Below are positions 50,023 through 58,226 of a stretch of 64,000 bases of DNA, in pieces. Source of the stretch: JAEYOM01 sp036260935 (GTDB lineage Bacteria > Bacillota > Clostridia > Acetivibrionales > DTU013). The notes beneath the pieces were generated by a model, which made no database searches, was not told the origin of the DNA, and saw only the letters and a list, made by a program, of their open reading frames with translations. The stretch spans positions 62,001 through 126,000 of the forward strand of contig DATALQ010000051.1 in the NCBI GenBank assembly GCA_036260935.1, in the 5' to 3' direction. Positions within the stretch are counted from its first letter, which is position 1. Each line of letters opens with the position of its first letter. Both the position numbers and the translations under genes were made by a program.

Positions 50023-50580
50023 TTAGTTCACATGAGCCTTGAAAAATTCCAAATCGTTGTAACTCATATTTGTCAGGTATGCAATATCTTTTGCCATACC
50101 AATCATTATTTTATTGGCCTCGCTATATGCCAGGTCAAAGTCACTTTGCGTAATATCTCCGCTTTCCAAAGCTTCTTTAAGTTCATCTTCATCCAGCAAT
50201 ACTACTTCTCCTGATGGAAATATAACGATGTCGAGGTACAGGTCATCATAAAACGGCTGACTATTCTCATCGATTGAATTTTGTTTTGTTATATCAAAAT
50301 ACCATTGAACTATATTACTCTTGTTATCAAACATAGTGGTAACGGACCAATTTTTATTAATCGGCAAGCGTTGTATCCATGAATAACCATCATCCACGAG
50401 GCAAAACTCTCTATCGGCTAACTTGCACATAAGCTTTTTATGAACTTTATCAACAAATATGGCTGATGCATAGCCGCTAAAGCGTTCCTGGTAAGTATTA
50501 AACAAAACACATTTACTTGTTTCTATTCTTTGCCACCCGCTCTTTGAGATATACTTTCTTTCCATTTTCCTACCGTCCAT
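50023..50580 (-). CDS. DUF402 family protein
   Basis: 185 residues. MFDNKSNIVQWYFDI, PFYDDLYLDIVIFPSGEVVLLDEDEL and a C-terminal helix with AYSEANKIMIG are the DUF402 signatures (split here to YDDLYLDIVIFPSGEV and LLDEDELKEAL). The acidic residues of this family bind metals and some members are nucleoside phosphatases. AGGAT 8 nt before ATG is a fair ribosome site. The gene is AT-rich. Confidence 0.78.
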   Translation of the reverse strand: MDGRKMERKYISKSGWQRIETSKCVLFNTYQERFSGYASAIFVDKVHKKLMCKLADREFCLVDDGYSWIQRLPINKNWSVTTMFDNKSNIVQWYFDITKQNSIDENSQPFYDDLYLDIVIFPSGEVVLLDEDELKEALESGDITQSDFDLAYSEANKIMIGMAKDIAYLTNMSYNDLEFFKAHVN

Positions 50581-50636
50581 AGTAAATGATCCTGAGTTAG
50601 CACTTCAAAACAAATGTGCAGTAATATTCTACCACA

Positions 50637-50671
50637 AAAAAGGCGCAGTTGCATTTTTCCGCAACTACGCC
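50637..50671 (-). terminator. Terminator of nfnAB
   Basis: GGCGTAGTTGC and GCAACTGCGCC pair with one mismatch around an 8-nt loop, followed on the minus strand by TTTTTTGTGG. Confidence 0.8.
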
Positions 50672-50724
50672 CATCAGCCCTGTTTATGATTACTGCTTAA
50701 TGATTACTGTTTGCTTATTACTGT

Positions 50725-52116
50725 TTACTTCCTGCTCAAATACTCGTCGATCGCCTTTGCGGCCTTTTTTCCGGCTCCCATCGCCAATATGACCGTTGCA
50801 GCCCCCGTCACGGCGTCCCCGCCCGCATACACGCCTTCCTTGCTGGTGGCGCCGGTTTCCTCCTCTACGATTATGCCTCCCCATTTCTGGGTTTCGAGGC
50901 CCGGAGTGGTCGATTTTATAAGAGGATTAGGCGACTGGCCTATCGCGACGATAACAGTCTCCACATCCAGTACGTGCTCGGAGCCTTGTTTTGCCACAGG
51001 CCTTCTTCTTCCGGATGCATCCGGCTCTCCCAGTTCCATCTCGACACATTCCATGCCCTTGACCCAGCCGTCCTCTGTTCCAATAACCCTTGTCGGGTTG
51101 GTCAGCAGCTTGAAGATTATGCCCTCTTCCCCGGCATGATGCACTTCTTCCAGCCTTGCAGGCATTTCAGCCTCCGAGCGCCTGTAAACGATATACACGT
51201 TTTCAGCACCAAGCCTCTTAGCACACCTTGCAGCATCCATGGCAACGTTTCCGCCGCCGACTACGGCGACATTCTTCGTGACCCTGACCGGAGTATCGGT
51301 GTCCGGGAAGCGGTAAGCCTTCATGAGGTTGACTCTTGTAAGGAATTCATTCGCAGAGTAGACCCCGTTCAGGTTCTCCCCGGGTACGCCCATAAAACTG
51401 GGCAGCCCGGCCCCGCTTCCTATAAAGATAGCTTCATAGCCTTCTTTCTGAAGCTCGTCGAGCGACAATACCTTGCCTATGACCATGTTGGTCATAATAT
51501 TGACGCCGAGCTGGCGCACAGTCTCTATCTCCCTCTGTACCAGCGCCTTGGGAAGCCTGAATTCAGGTATTCCGTACATAAGAACGCCGCCGGGTACGTG
51601 GAACGCTTCAAATATAGTTACATCGTAGCCTTTCTTCGCCAGATCCCCCGCACATGTAAGTCCGGCAGGTCCGGAGCCTACTACAGCCACCTTTTTGCCG
51701 TTACCCACGGTTTTTTCCGTCTTTCCTTCCTTGTTTGCCATAAACCAATCGGCGGCGAACCTTTCGAGCCTGCCGATACCTACGGGTTCCCCTTTTTTAC
51801 CTCTGACGCAAAGCTGTTCGCACTGCGATTCCTGTGGGCAAACACGTCCGCAGATTGCAGGCAGGCTGTTGGTTTCCTTTATTTTAGCGTAGGCGCCTTC
51901 AAAATCGCCTTCGCTGATGAGCTTGATGAACTCGGGTATCTGCACATTGACAGGACAGCCGCTCACGCACGGCCTGGTCTTGCATTGCAGACACCTCTGC
52001 GATTCCTTGCAGGCCATCTCTTCGTTATAGCCCAGCGCAACTTCCTTGAAATTGCCGCTTCTTACCGAAGGCTCCTGCTCGGGCATCCTTACCTTCTGTA
52101 ATGACATATCAGCCAT
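50725..52116 (-). CDS. nfnB: NADH-dependent reduced ferredoxin:NADP oxidoreductase, large subunit (NfnB/GltA-like)
   Basis: 463 residues from ATG 52116, overlapping nfnA by 8 nt. N-terminal cysteines CLQCKTRPCVSGCP and CGRVCPQESQCEQLC hold two [4Fe-4S] clusters. Two dinucleotide folds follow: VVGSGPAGLTCAGDLAKKGY (FAD) and VAVVGGGNVAMDAARCAKRL (NADPH), with GVYAGGDAVTGAATVILAMG near the end. Such proteins are often named glutamate synthase small chain, but beside NfnA it forms the bifurcating NfnAB complex that links NADH, reduced ferredoxin and NADPH. Confidence 0.9.
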   Translation of the reverse strand: MADMSLQKVRMPEQEPSVRSGNFKEVALGYNEEMACKESQRCLQCKTRPCVSGCPVNVQIPEFIKLISEGDFEGAYAKIKETNSLPAICGRVCPQESQCEQLCVRGKKGEPVGIGRLERFAADWFMANKEGKTEKTVGNGKKVAVVGSGPAGLTCAGDLAKKGYDVTIFEAFHVPGGVLMYGIPEFRLPKALVQREIETVRQLGVNIMTNMVIGKVLSLDELQKEGYEAIFIGSGAGLPSFMGVPGENLNGVYSANEFLTRVNLMKAYRFPDTDTPVRVTKNVAVVGGGNVAMDAARCAKRLGAENVYIVYRRSEAEMPARLEEVHHAGEEGIIFKLLTNPTRVIGTEDGWVKGMECVEMELGEPDASGRRRPVAKQGSEHVLDVETVIVAIGQSPNPLIKSTTPGLETQKWGGIIVEEETGATSKEGVYAGGDAVTGAATVILAMGAGKKAAKAIDEYLSRK

Positions 52117-52954
52117 TTGCCGCACCCCCCAATCTGCAGACATGGTTCTCGAGCGATTGCTTTTCCTGGCTCTTGTACATGGCCTGCCTTCTCATGGCTT
52201 CGTCAAAATCCACCTCATGGCCGTCGAAATCGGGTCCGTCGACACAGGCGAACTTTGTCTTTCCGCCGACGGTAACACGACAGCCCCCGCACATTCCTGT
52301 GCCGTCGACCATAACAGGATTCATGCTTACCAAAGTTTTTATGCCGTAAGGCTTGGTCAGCATCGAAACCATCTTCATCATTATTAGGGGACCGATAGCG
52401 ATTACCATATCATAATTGTTGCCCTCTTCTATGAGCTTTTTGAGCATGTCTGTCACAAAGCCCTTGTTCCCGTTGGAACCGTCGTCGGTCATTATGAACA
52501 GGCGGGAGCAGGCTGCTTTCAGTTCATTTTCCAGCAATATAAGGCTGCTGTTCCTGAAGCCGGTTATGACGTCGACCTCGGCTCCAAGGCTGTGCAGCTT
52601 TTTCGCCTGCGGGTATGCGATCGCGGTACCGAGGCCTCCTCCGATGACAGCGGCTTTTTTGACGCCTTCAAGATGGCTTGCTACGCCGAGAGGGCCCGCA
52701 AAATCCAGGATATTATCGCCCTTTTCGAGCGCCCCCAGCAATTGGGTCGTCTTGCCTACTTCCTGAAATATTATCGTTACTGTCCCCCTTTGTCTGTCAT
52801 AATCAGCTATGGTAAGCGGTATCCTTTCGCCTTCCTCGTTGATCCTGAGCATGACAAACTGGCCGGGTTCAGCTTTTCTTGCTATATATGGAGCTTCAAC
52901 CTCAAGCAGTTTGACTGTCGGATTCAGTACTTCCTTTCTGATGATTTTAAACAT
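52109..52954 (-). CDS. nfnA: NADH-dependent reduced ferredoxin:NADP oxidoreductase, small subunit
   Basis: 281 residues. An FAD-binding barrel (RINEEGERIPLTIADYD), an NAD-binding part (AAVIGGGLGTAIAYPQAKKL) and a [2Fe-2S] site with GMCGGCRVTVGGKTKFACVDG near the end (cysteines at C-x2-C and after 11 residues). The family is the sulfide/dihydroorotate dehydrogenase-like electron transfer proteins. GGGGG 6 nt before ATG sets the start. With nfnB it makes a soluble cytoplasmic complex. Confidence 0.9.
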   Translation of the reverse strand: MFKIIRKEVLNPTVKLLEVEAPYIARKAEPGQFVMLRINEEGERIPLTIADYDRQRGTVTIIFQEVGKTTQLLGALEKGDNILDFAGPLGVASHLEGVKKAAVIGGGLGTAIAYPQAKKLHSLGAEVDVITGFRNSSLILLENELKAACSRLFIMTDDGSNGNKGFVTDMLKKLIEEGNNYDMVIAIGPLIMMKMVSMLTKPYGIKTLVSMNPVMVDGTGMCGGCRVTVGGKTKFACVDGPDFDGHEVDFDEAMRRQAMYKSQEKQSLENHVCRLGGAANG

Positions 52955-53191
52955 AAATAACCCCCATATCTATTACACAATTCAATTCACATTGTAAACC
53001 ACCAGGGGCAAAACTGCAATACCGCAGTACGAGCCCATATATTGGTCCATACCGTTCCGACAGTCCTGCGAATACTGTTGCACCAGCTGTTGCCTGTGCT
53101 GAGCCAACTGCTGTCCGTGCCACGCCTACCGCAGCCTTTGCTGAGCCAGCTCTGGAGCAATCAAGTCGTTTTAGACAAGATTTTGGGGTTG

Positions 53192-54853
53192 TCAGCCTTC
53201 TTCATTTACATTGGCAGTATCCTGCTCCAAGGCTTTTTGTACGCCGATCCCACTGAAACATTTCTCCAGATGTCCAATTTCCAGGTCAGGCTTCAGCGCT
53301 ATTGCCAGAATGCACGTAACTATCAAAGAAACAGGCAGTGCGATAAATATCGGGTCTACCATCGAAAGCTGCGACAGTACGGTATCCTTAAGAAGCGACG
53401 TCTTTCCGGTAAGCAGCTTGCAAAGCTGCAGGCTTGCCGATTCCTTTTCGTGTATGAAGAAAATCCAGATGAAGCTTGTGACAAAACCGCTGATCATTCC
53501 CCATTTCGCAGCCGCCTTCGGCATTCTGCGGATATAAAGCGCCCCTATATAAGACGGCAGGAAGGATGCGGCGCAAAGCCCAAAGAACAGGGATGTTCCG
53601 GTTGCAATTATAGCCATGCTGACATCGAGGTAGGTCGTAAGCCAGGCCAGGGCCGTACTAAGCAGCACACCTATCAGCATTCCGCCCTTTGAGAGCCTCA
53701 TACTGCCGCCTTTTCCGCCCATACTCTTTTCATAGACGTCCCTTCCTATCGCAGAGCCCATAGTGTGGAACTGAGAGCTGAGAGTGGACATGGCGGCGGC
53801 TAGAAGCGTGATCAGGAAAACAGGCCCGAACCACTCTGGAACAAAAGCCTTGATGAATTCCGGTATGATCTTGTCGTTAGCTCCCGCTGCGGCCAAAGCA
53901 ATTTTACCGGTGGTGCCGTAGAAATACACATTAGAAAGCGCTCCAACCACAAAAGCGACGCCCGTCATCATCAGTATGAATACACCGCCGGAAACGACTG
54001 CCCTGTTCAGCTCCTTGTTGCTTTTTACCGTCATAAAGCGGACAGCCAGCTGCGGCTGTGCAAGAACGCCAATACCGACGCCCATGACTATGGTTGATAC
54101 CAGGTTCCACCAGATCGGCGTCCCTAAACGCGGCATGGTAGTCCAGCCGGTAAAACCGCCCTTGGCAAGCGCAGTGGCCTGCTCCTTAACGGCAGGATCG
54201 TTATAAAGGTTTGCAAGCTGCTGATGCGCGCTTGCTATACCCCCGAGCTTACTGTATGTGAATACGACAAGGAACGTCATGCCCACGAACATAAGGAAGC
54301 CCTGGAAGGCGTCAGTATACATGACTCCCTTGATTCCACCCATGAAGACGTAAACTGCGACTACGGCAACAAACGCCAGCAGCGAAACCTGGTAGGAAAT
54401 GCCGAAGTATGACTGAATGAAGTCCGCCCCGCCCTTGATAACGGATGCTGCATAGATCGGCATGAACAGGAATATTATTGCCCCTGCAAAGCCCTGTATG
54501 AATTTGGAATTGTATCTGAGTCCGAGCAGCTCGGGGAATGTGTGTGCATCAAGATTGTGACCCATTTTCCGGGTCCTTTTGCCGAATATTACAAAAGCTA
54601 TAAATATGCCGACGAATATATTGAGGACAGTGAGCCATAAAAGTCCCATGCCGAGCTGTCCGGCAGCTCCGCCGAACCCGACGATGGCTGAAGTGCTGAT
54701 AAAGGTCGCACCGTATGAAAGCGCCATTATGAGAGGGTGTGTCCTTCTGCCGGCGATCAGATAATCAGTTGATGTTTTTGTCCTTTTGTAACCAAGATAA
54801 CCGAGAAATGCCGTTATGGCAAGATAGATAAGAATAATGCTGGTGACATACAT
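53192..54853 (-). CDS. Sodium:solute symporter family protein
   Basis: 553 residues with about 13 membrane helices. YGATFISTSAIVGFGGAAG, GGIKGVMYTDAFQGFLM and AAAMSTLSSQFHTMGSAIGRDVYE are SSS-family motifs, the last carrying the sodium-site Ser/Thr residues. The substrate is not clear (acetate/propionate, proline or pantothenate-type). GGAGG 6 nt before ATG. A 37-aa protein gene lies upstream, a common layout for these symporters. Confidence 0.9.
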   Translation of the reverse strand: MYVTSIILIYLAITAFLGYLGYKRTKTSTDYLIAGRRTHPLIMALSYGATFISTSAIVGFGGAAGQLGMGLLWLTVLNIFVGIFIAFVIFGKRTRKMGHNLDAHTFPELLGLRYNSKFIQGFAGAIIFLFMPIYAASVIKGGADFIQSYFGISYQVSLLAFVAVVAVYVFMGGIKGVMYTDAFQGFLMFVGMTFLVVFTYSKLGGIASAHQQLANLYNDPAVKEQATALAKGGFTGWTTMPRLGTPIWWNLVSTIVMGVGIGVLAQPQLAVRFMTVKSNKELNRAVVSGGVFILMMTGVAFVVGALSNVYFYGTTGKIALAAAGANDKIIPEFIKAFVPEWFGPVFLITLLAAAMSTLSSQFHTMGSAIGRDVYEKSMGGKGGSMRLSKGGMLIGVLLSTALAWLTTYLDVSMAIIATGTSLFFGLCAASFLPSYIGALYIRRMPKAAAKWGMISGFVTSFIWIFFIHEKESASLQLCKLLTGKTSLLKDTVLSQLSMVDPIFIALPVSLIVTCILAIALKPDLEIGHLEKCFSGIGVQKALEQDTANVNEEG

Positions 54854-54989
54854 AATAAACCTCCTTAAAAATTAAGTGACATAATTTCCTATTTTCACTC
54901 TAATCTTAAGGAGCATGCTATTTCCAAGATATTCGACCGTCTCTCATATCTTAAACTGCAGGACCCTTGATATGATTATTATGACCTGT

Positions 54990-55103
54990 TCAATCCTCCG
55001 ACTCTTTATTCCAGTTCGCCAAACCGTATACTACGCATAAAATTGCGCTAAAGATACTGAAAACATAGGCGCCGATAATCAATGGATCAGATAATCCGAG
55101 CAT
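54990..55103 (-). CDS. 37-aa symporter small accessory protein
   Basis: ATG 55103 has AGGAGGTGGAGAA just upstream. The 37-residue product has one membrane helix (LIIGAYVFSIFSAILCVVYG) and ends in LANWNKESED. Very short one-helix proteins with a Trp-x-Lys tail next to SSS or NSS symporters are known as small accessory subunits. The gap of 136 nt to the symporter start holds no terminator that I can see. Confidence 0.75.
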   Translation of the reverse strand: MLGLSDPLIIGAYVFSIFSAILCVVYGLANWNKESED

Positions 55104-55317
55104 TTCTCCACCTCCTCTGAAGCCTGAACAGCACGGCTTGACGAATCTACGCAGATACAACGCCCCGTGTATCTGAAAACCCGTATAGCCGGTAATGATA
55201 CCCGGCAAAATAGAATAGTTGAAATAATTGTAACAGGCTCCTGTTTTTATTTCAATACATATTATGTATAACCGTTCTTTAAGTTGCATATTGAACTTAA
55301 TGGTTTTTTAATTGTAC

Positions 55318-55345
55318 TTGACAGTAATTTGATGGATGTTATAAT
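55318..55345 (+). promoter_or_regulatory. Promoter of metF
   Basis: Consensus TTGACA and TATAAT separated by 16 nt, 45 nt upstream of the start codon. No S-box or other riboswitch fits in this short leader. Confidence 0.75.
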
Positions 55346-55389
55346 TAATTTAGCAGTTGTTGCCTACATAAAATTGTGCGGAGGATAAT

Positions 55390-56253
55390 ATGAAAATAAT
55401 TGATATGTTCAAAACCAAGAAACCTGTAATAGGTTTCGAAATATTCCCGCCAAAGCCGGACGTGCCGATCGAAACGATATACGATCACCTGGAACAGTTC
55501 ACTATGCTCGGCCCAGATTACATAAGCGTCACATACGGCGCGGGAGGCAGCCAGAAAGGCCGGACGCTGGAAATAGCCTCGAGAATAAAGAATCTTTACC
55601 ATACGGAAAGCATGGCGCATTTCACCTGTGTCGGTCATTCCGTCGAAGAAATCGATATAATGCTCGGTACAATGCATGAATCGGGACTAGAAAACGTGTT
55701 GGCCCTGAGGGGCGATCCGCCTGTCGGGCAGCCGGATTTCGATTTCAGCAAAAATGCCTACTGCAATGCTTCCGCCCTCGTATCGCATATCAGGAGGGTC
55801 AACAATTTTTGCATCGCCGCCGCTGCATATGCAGAAGGCCACGTCGACTGCAGAAGGCTCAGTGAGGATCTTGCGCATCTGAAGGAAAAAGTTGGCGCCG
55901 GAGTTGATTTCCTGATAACCCAGCTCTTCTTCGACAACCGTATCTTTTTCGATTTTATAGAAAAAGCAAGAGCGGCAGGCATCAATTGCCCCGTTGCCGC
56001 GGGAGTCATGCCGATATTCAAGGCCGACCAGATAAAATCAATTACCGCTAAAAGCGGCTGCTCTTTGCCGGCAAAGCTTGTCCTCATGATGGATAAATAC
56101 CAGAACGATCCCGAAGATATGCGCAAGGCCGGTATAGAATATGCATCGAAGCAGATAAGGAATCTAATCGAAGAAGGCGTTGACGGGGTTCACTTGTATA
56201 CTATGAACAGACCCAAGTCGACGGCGGAAATCATGGAAAATATAAGGGTATAA
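55390..56253 (+). CDS. metF: Methylenetetrahydrofolate reductase
   Basis: 287 residues. A flavin-dependent TIM barrel: VIGFEIFPPKPD with the catalytic Glu, SVTYGAGGSQKGRTLE, NVLALRGDPP, GADFLITQLFFD-like GVDFLITQLFFDNRIFFDFI, and VDGVHLYTMNRP. It makes 5-methyl-THF for methionine or for one-carbon metabolism. GGAGG before ATG and a consensus promoter make it a single-gene unit. The last codons and stop lie in an 8-bp tandem repeat. Confidence 0.95.
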   Translation: MKIIDMFKTKKPVIGFEIFPPKPDVPIETIYDHLEQFTMLGPDYISVTYGAGGSQKGRTLEIASRIKNLYHTESMAHFTCVGHSVEEIDIMLGTMHESGLENVLALRGDPPVGQPDFDFSKNAYCNASALVSHIRRVNNFCIAAAAYAEGHVDCRRLSEDLAHLKEKVGAGVDFLITQLFFDNRIFFDFIEKARAAGINCPVAAGVMPIFKADQIKSITAKSGCSLPAKLVLMMDKYQNDPEDMRKAGIEYASKQIRNLIEEGVDGVHLYTMNRPKSTAEIMENIRV

Positions 56254-56272
56254 GGGTATAAGGGTATATAGT
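56241..56272 (+). repeat. 8-bp tandem repeat at the metF stop codon
   Basis: TATAAGGG repeated about three and a half times. The metF stop TAA lies in the first unit; further in-frame stops follow within 20 nt. Confidence 0.7.
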
Positions 56273-56295
56273 AAGTGGTAAAACAGCAGAAAAAA

Positions 56296-56317
56296 GGGGC
56301 GGTTCTGAACCGTCCCT
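56296..56317. terminator. Bidirectional terminator between metF and the coiled-coil gene
   Basis: GGGGCGGTT and AACCGTCCC pair (one G-U); CTTTT follows on the plus strand and CCTTTTTT on the minus strand, ending the convergent genes on both sides. Confidence 0.8.
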
Positions 56318-56347
56318 GTCTTTTAGTTTCTCTGTCCGCTATCCTGG

Positions 56348-57127
56348 CTATATCCTCTGGCGCAGCCTGCTGTGCTCATTGAGCGCGTTATCGAGGGCTG
56401 TAGCCTCGTTTATGACGTTTTCGATTTCCTCGGTTTCCGGATCCGAAAGCTCGCTTGATAGTATCCTGTGCTTGAAACCTACTATCGTGCTTTCGATCTG
56501 ATCGAGCCTGACATTGATCATTTCCAGTTCTTCACGATCCTCCTGCAGAGTCTTCATCAGCTTTTCATCCATCTCCACCGTTTTTGTAAGCTCCAGTACT
56601 GCCTGATAATTTTTCAGAGTACCCAGCTTCCTGTTGTTGAAATTGATCCTTGCATGGAGCTCGTTCAGATTTTGCTGTGAAAGCTCGCGCATACTGTCGG
56701 CATAATTGCTTGCCAGGCTCAAATATGCAATAACAAGCTTCAGAGCCTGTTCTATAATTTTCTGCTTGATGGGGTCTTCCTCGTAATGCTTGAAATAGTT
56801 CATCAGCTCTTCTTTTTGCTTCAGAACCCTTACCGCCTTTATCCTGAGGTTTTTACCGAGGCGTCCCGAGATCTTTCTGTAGTGGCTGTTGCACTCCCAG
56901 CTCAATTTATCAATATCGTTCAGCTTTTCGGATAACTCTACCTCGCTTTTGAATTTGCTGCTTTTGGCCGTGCTCAATATACCTATGATGTAAGCGACAA
57001 CGCCCGCAGCACCGAACAAACCGGCAAGCCAGCCGACCCCGTATGTGGATGCGATAGATAAAGCCAGTATCAATCCGACCGCCAGCATAAATATATTTTT
57101 AAATTTGAATGCCGCTCTGAGGTACAT
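56348..57127 (-). CDS. Membrane-anchored coiled-coil protein of unknown function
   Basis: 259 residues from ATG 57127 (GGGTG about 8 nt upstream). Two membrane helices near the N-terminus (IFMLAVGLILALSIASTYG and LAGLFGAAGVVAYIIGIL) form a hairpin; the remaining 190 residues are helical with coiled-coil heptads, ending in LDNALNEHSRLRQRI. I do not recognise a family. It lies just downstream of spoIVFB with its own terminator, so a sporulation or envelope role is possible but unproved. Confidence 0.65.
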   Translation of the reverse strand: MYLRAAFKFKNIFMLAVGLILALSIASTYGVGWLAGLFGAAGVVAYIIGILSTAKSSKFKSEVELSEKLNDIDKLSWECNSHYRKISGRLGKNLRIKAVRVLKQKEELMNYFKHYEEDPIKQKIIEQALKLVIAYLSLASNYADSMRELSQQNLNELHARINFNNRKLGTLKNYQAVLELTKTVEMDEKLMKTLQEDREELEMINVRLDQIESTIVGFKHRILSSELSDPETEEIENVINEATALDNALNEHSRLRQRI

Positions 57128-57257
57128 ATCATTATCACCCTGTCTTATTATATATTTGCAGTGTGCAAATATCAATATTCCTTATAACGCATCAATTCTC
57201 TTACCTTCCTGTGTCGCAAGCTGTCAGGGAGGGGGCATCTGCCGCCTCCTTATATTT

Positions 57258-58226
57258 CTACGTGTCCACGCCTGTATTTGTCTGCCCGCCATATTCGCTC
57301 TGCTCCATGCCCGTATTTGTCTGCGGGTTGCCTGCGCTAGCCTGCCCGCCCTTCCTGCCCTGACTTATAAGCTGGTCAAACGTAATTTTTTCGCTGTCTC
57401 CGACCAGTGCGTCCATGATCTCAGACTCGGTAAAAACCTTCAGCAGGCGCATTTGCTCATCCAGTACATATATTATGTGAAAGCTGTCAAAATCCATGTT
57501 TTTTACAATTTCAGACAACAGAGTACTCTTTACTACCACCAGGCCCCGTGCCGGATAAACCCCCTTTTTGAGAAATCGCGACCGTCTGTACAGTATCTGC
57601 CTTATGTTCATGAAAGCACTCTCCATTCTGCCGTTCCAAAGCAATAGCATCATATATGCCCCGGCAATTAACAAACTTACATTCAGAATACCAATATACG
57701 CCCGATATATTCCATAAAGTACCACTGCCGCCGAGGTACCCCATGCGATCACCCGGCTGATCCGTCCTGCCGCAAAAAGCCCAAAATTGCCGGAAAGCAG
57801 CCCGAACAGTATCCTGCCCCCATCCAGAGGCAAAACCGGAAGCAGGTTGAATATCGCAAGCAGAAGATTGGTAGCGGATAGCAGCACCAACAAGTCGTTG
57901 AGCCCGGGAAAAACAAAGCCGGCCGTAAGTCCTGCTGCAAAAAGCAGCAGATTGCCTGCCGGGCCGGCAGAATAAACCAAAGTCAAAGCTTTTCGTGAAC
58001 AGTTCGTTTCGGGTATGACAGCCGAAAAGCCCAAAGGAGAAATACTGATGGAAGCAGGCAATACCCCGAAGAACCTTGCGACAACTATATGGCACGTTTC
58101 ATGCAGTACTATGGAAAAAAGGGCTGTTCCGTATTCCTTCCAACAGCCGGACAGAATCAGCACCGGGGGTAATAATATGAACAACATGCTTATCCTGCAT
58201 TCGATCTTACCGAGCCTGAACTTCAA
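57258..58226 (-). CDS. spoIVFB: SpoIVFB-type M50 intramembrane metalloprotease with CBS-like tail
   Basis: 322 residues. HETCH (zinc His and Glu, in SIVLHETCHIVVARFFGV) and LPVLPLDGGRILF (third ligand Asp) mark a site-2 protease. Six or so membrane helices are followed by a CBS-like domain (LVVVKSTLLSEIVKNM, HIIYVLDEQMRLL) and a low-complexity tail containing GGQASAGNPQTNTG and GGQTNTG repeats. SpoIVFB cleaves pro-sigma K in the mother cell. TTG 58226 overlaps the spoIVFA stop by 4 nt. Confidence 0.9.
   Translation of the reverse strand: MKFRLGKIECRISMLFILLPPVLILSGCWKEYGTALFSIVLHETCHIVVARFFGVLPASISISPLGFSAVIPETNCSRKALTLVYSAGPAGNLLLFAAGLTAGFVFPGLNDLLVLLSATNLLLAIFNLLPVLPLDGGRILFGLLSGNFGLFAAGRISRVIAWGTSAAVVLYGIYRAYIGILNVSLLIAGAYMMLLLWNGRMESAFMNIRQILYRRSRFLKKGVYPARGLVVVKSTLLSEIVKNMDFDSFHIIYVLDEQMRLLKVFTESEIMDALVGDSEKITFDQLISQGRKGGQASAGNPQTNTGMEQSEYGGQTNTGVDT

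Noticed and set aside
55346..55389. Possible S-box riboswitch before metF
   Set aside because: The leader between the consensus promoter and the start codon is only about 40 nt, too short for an S-box and terminator.
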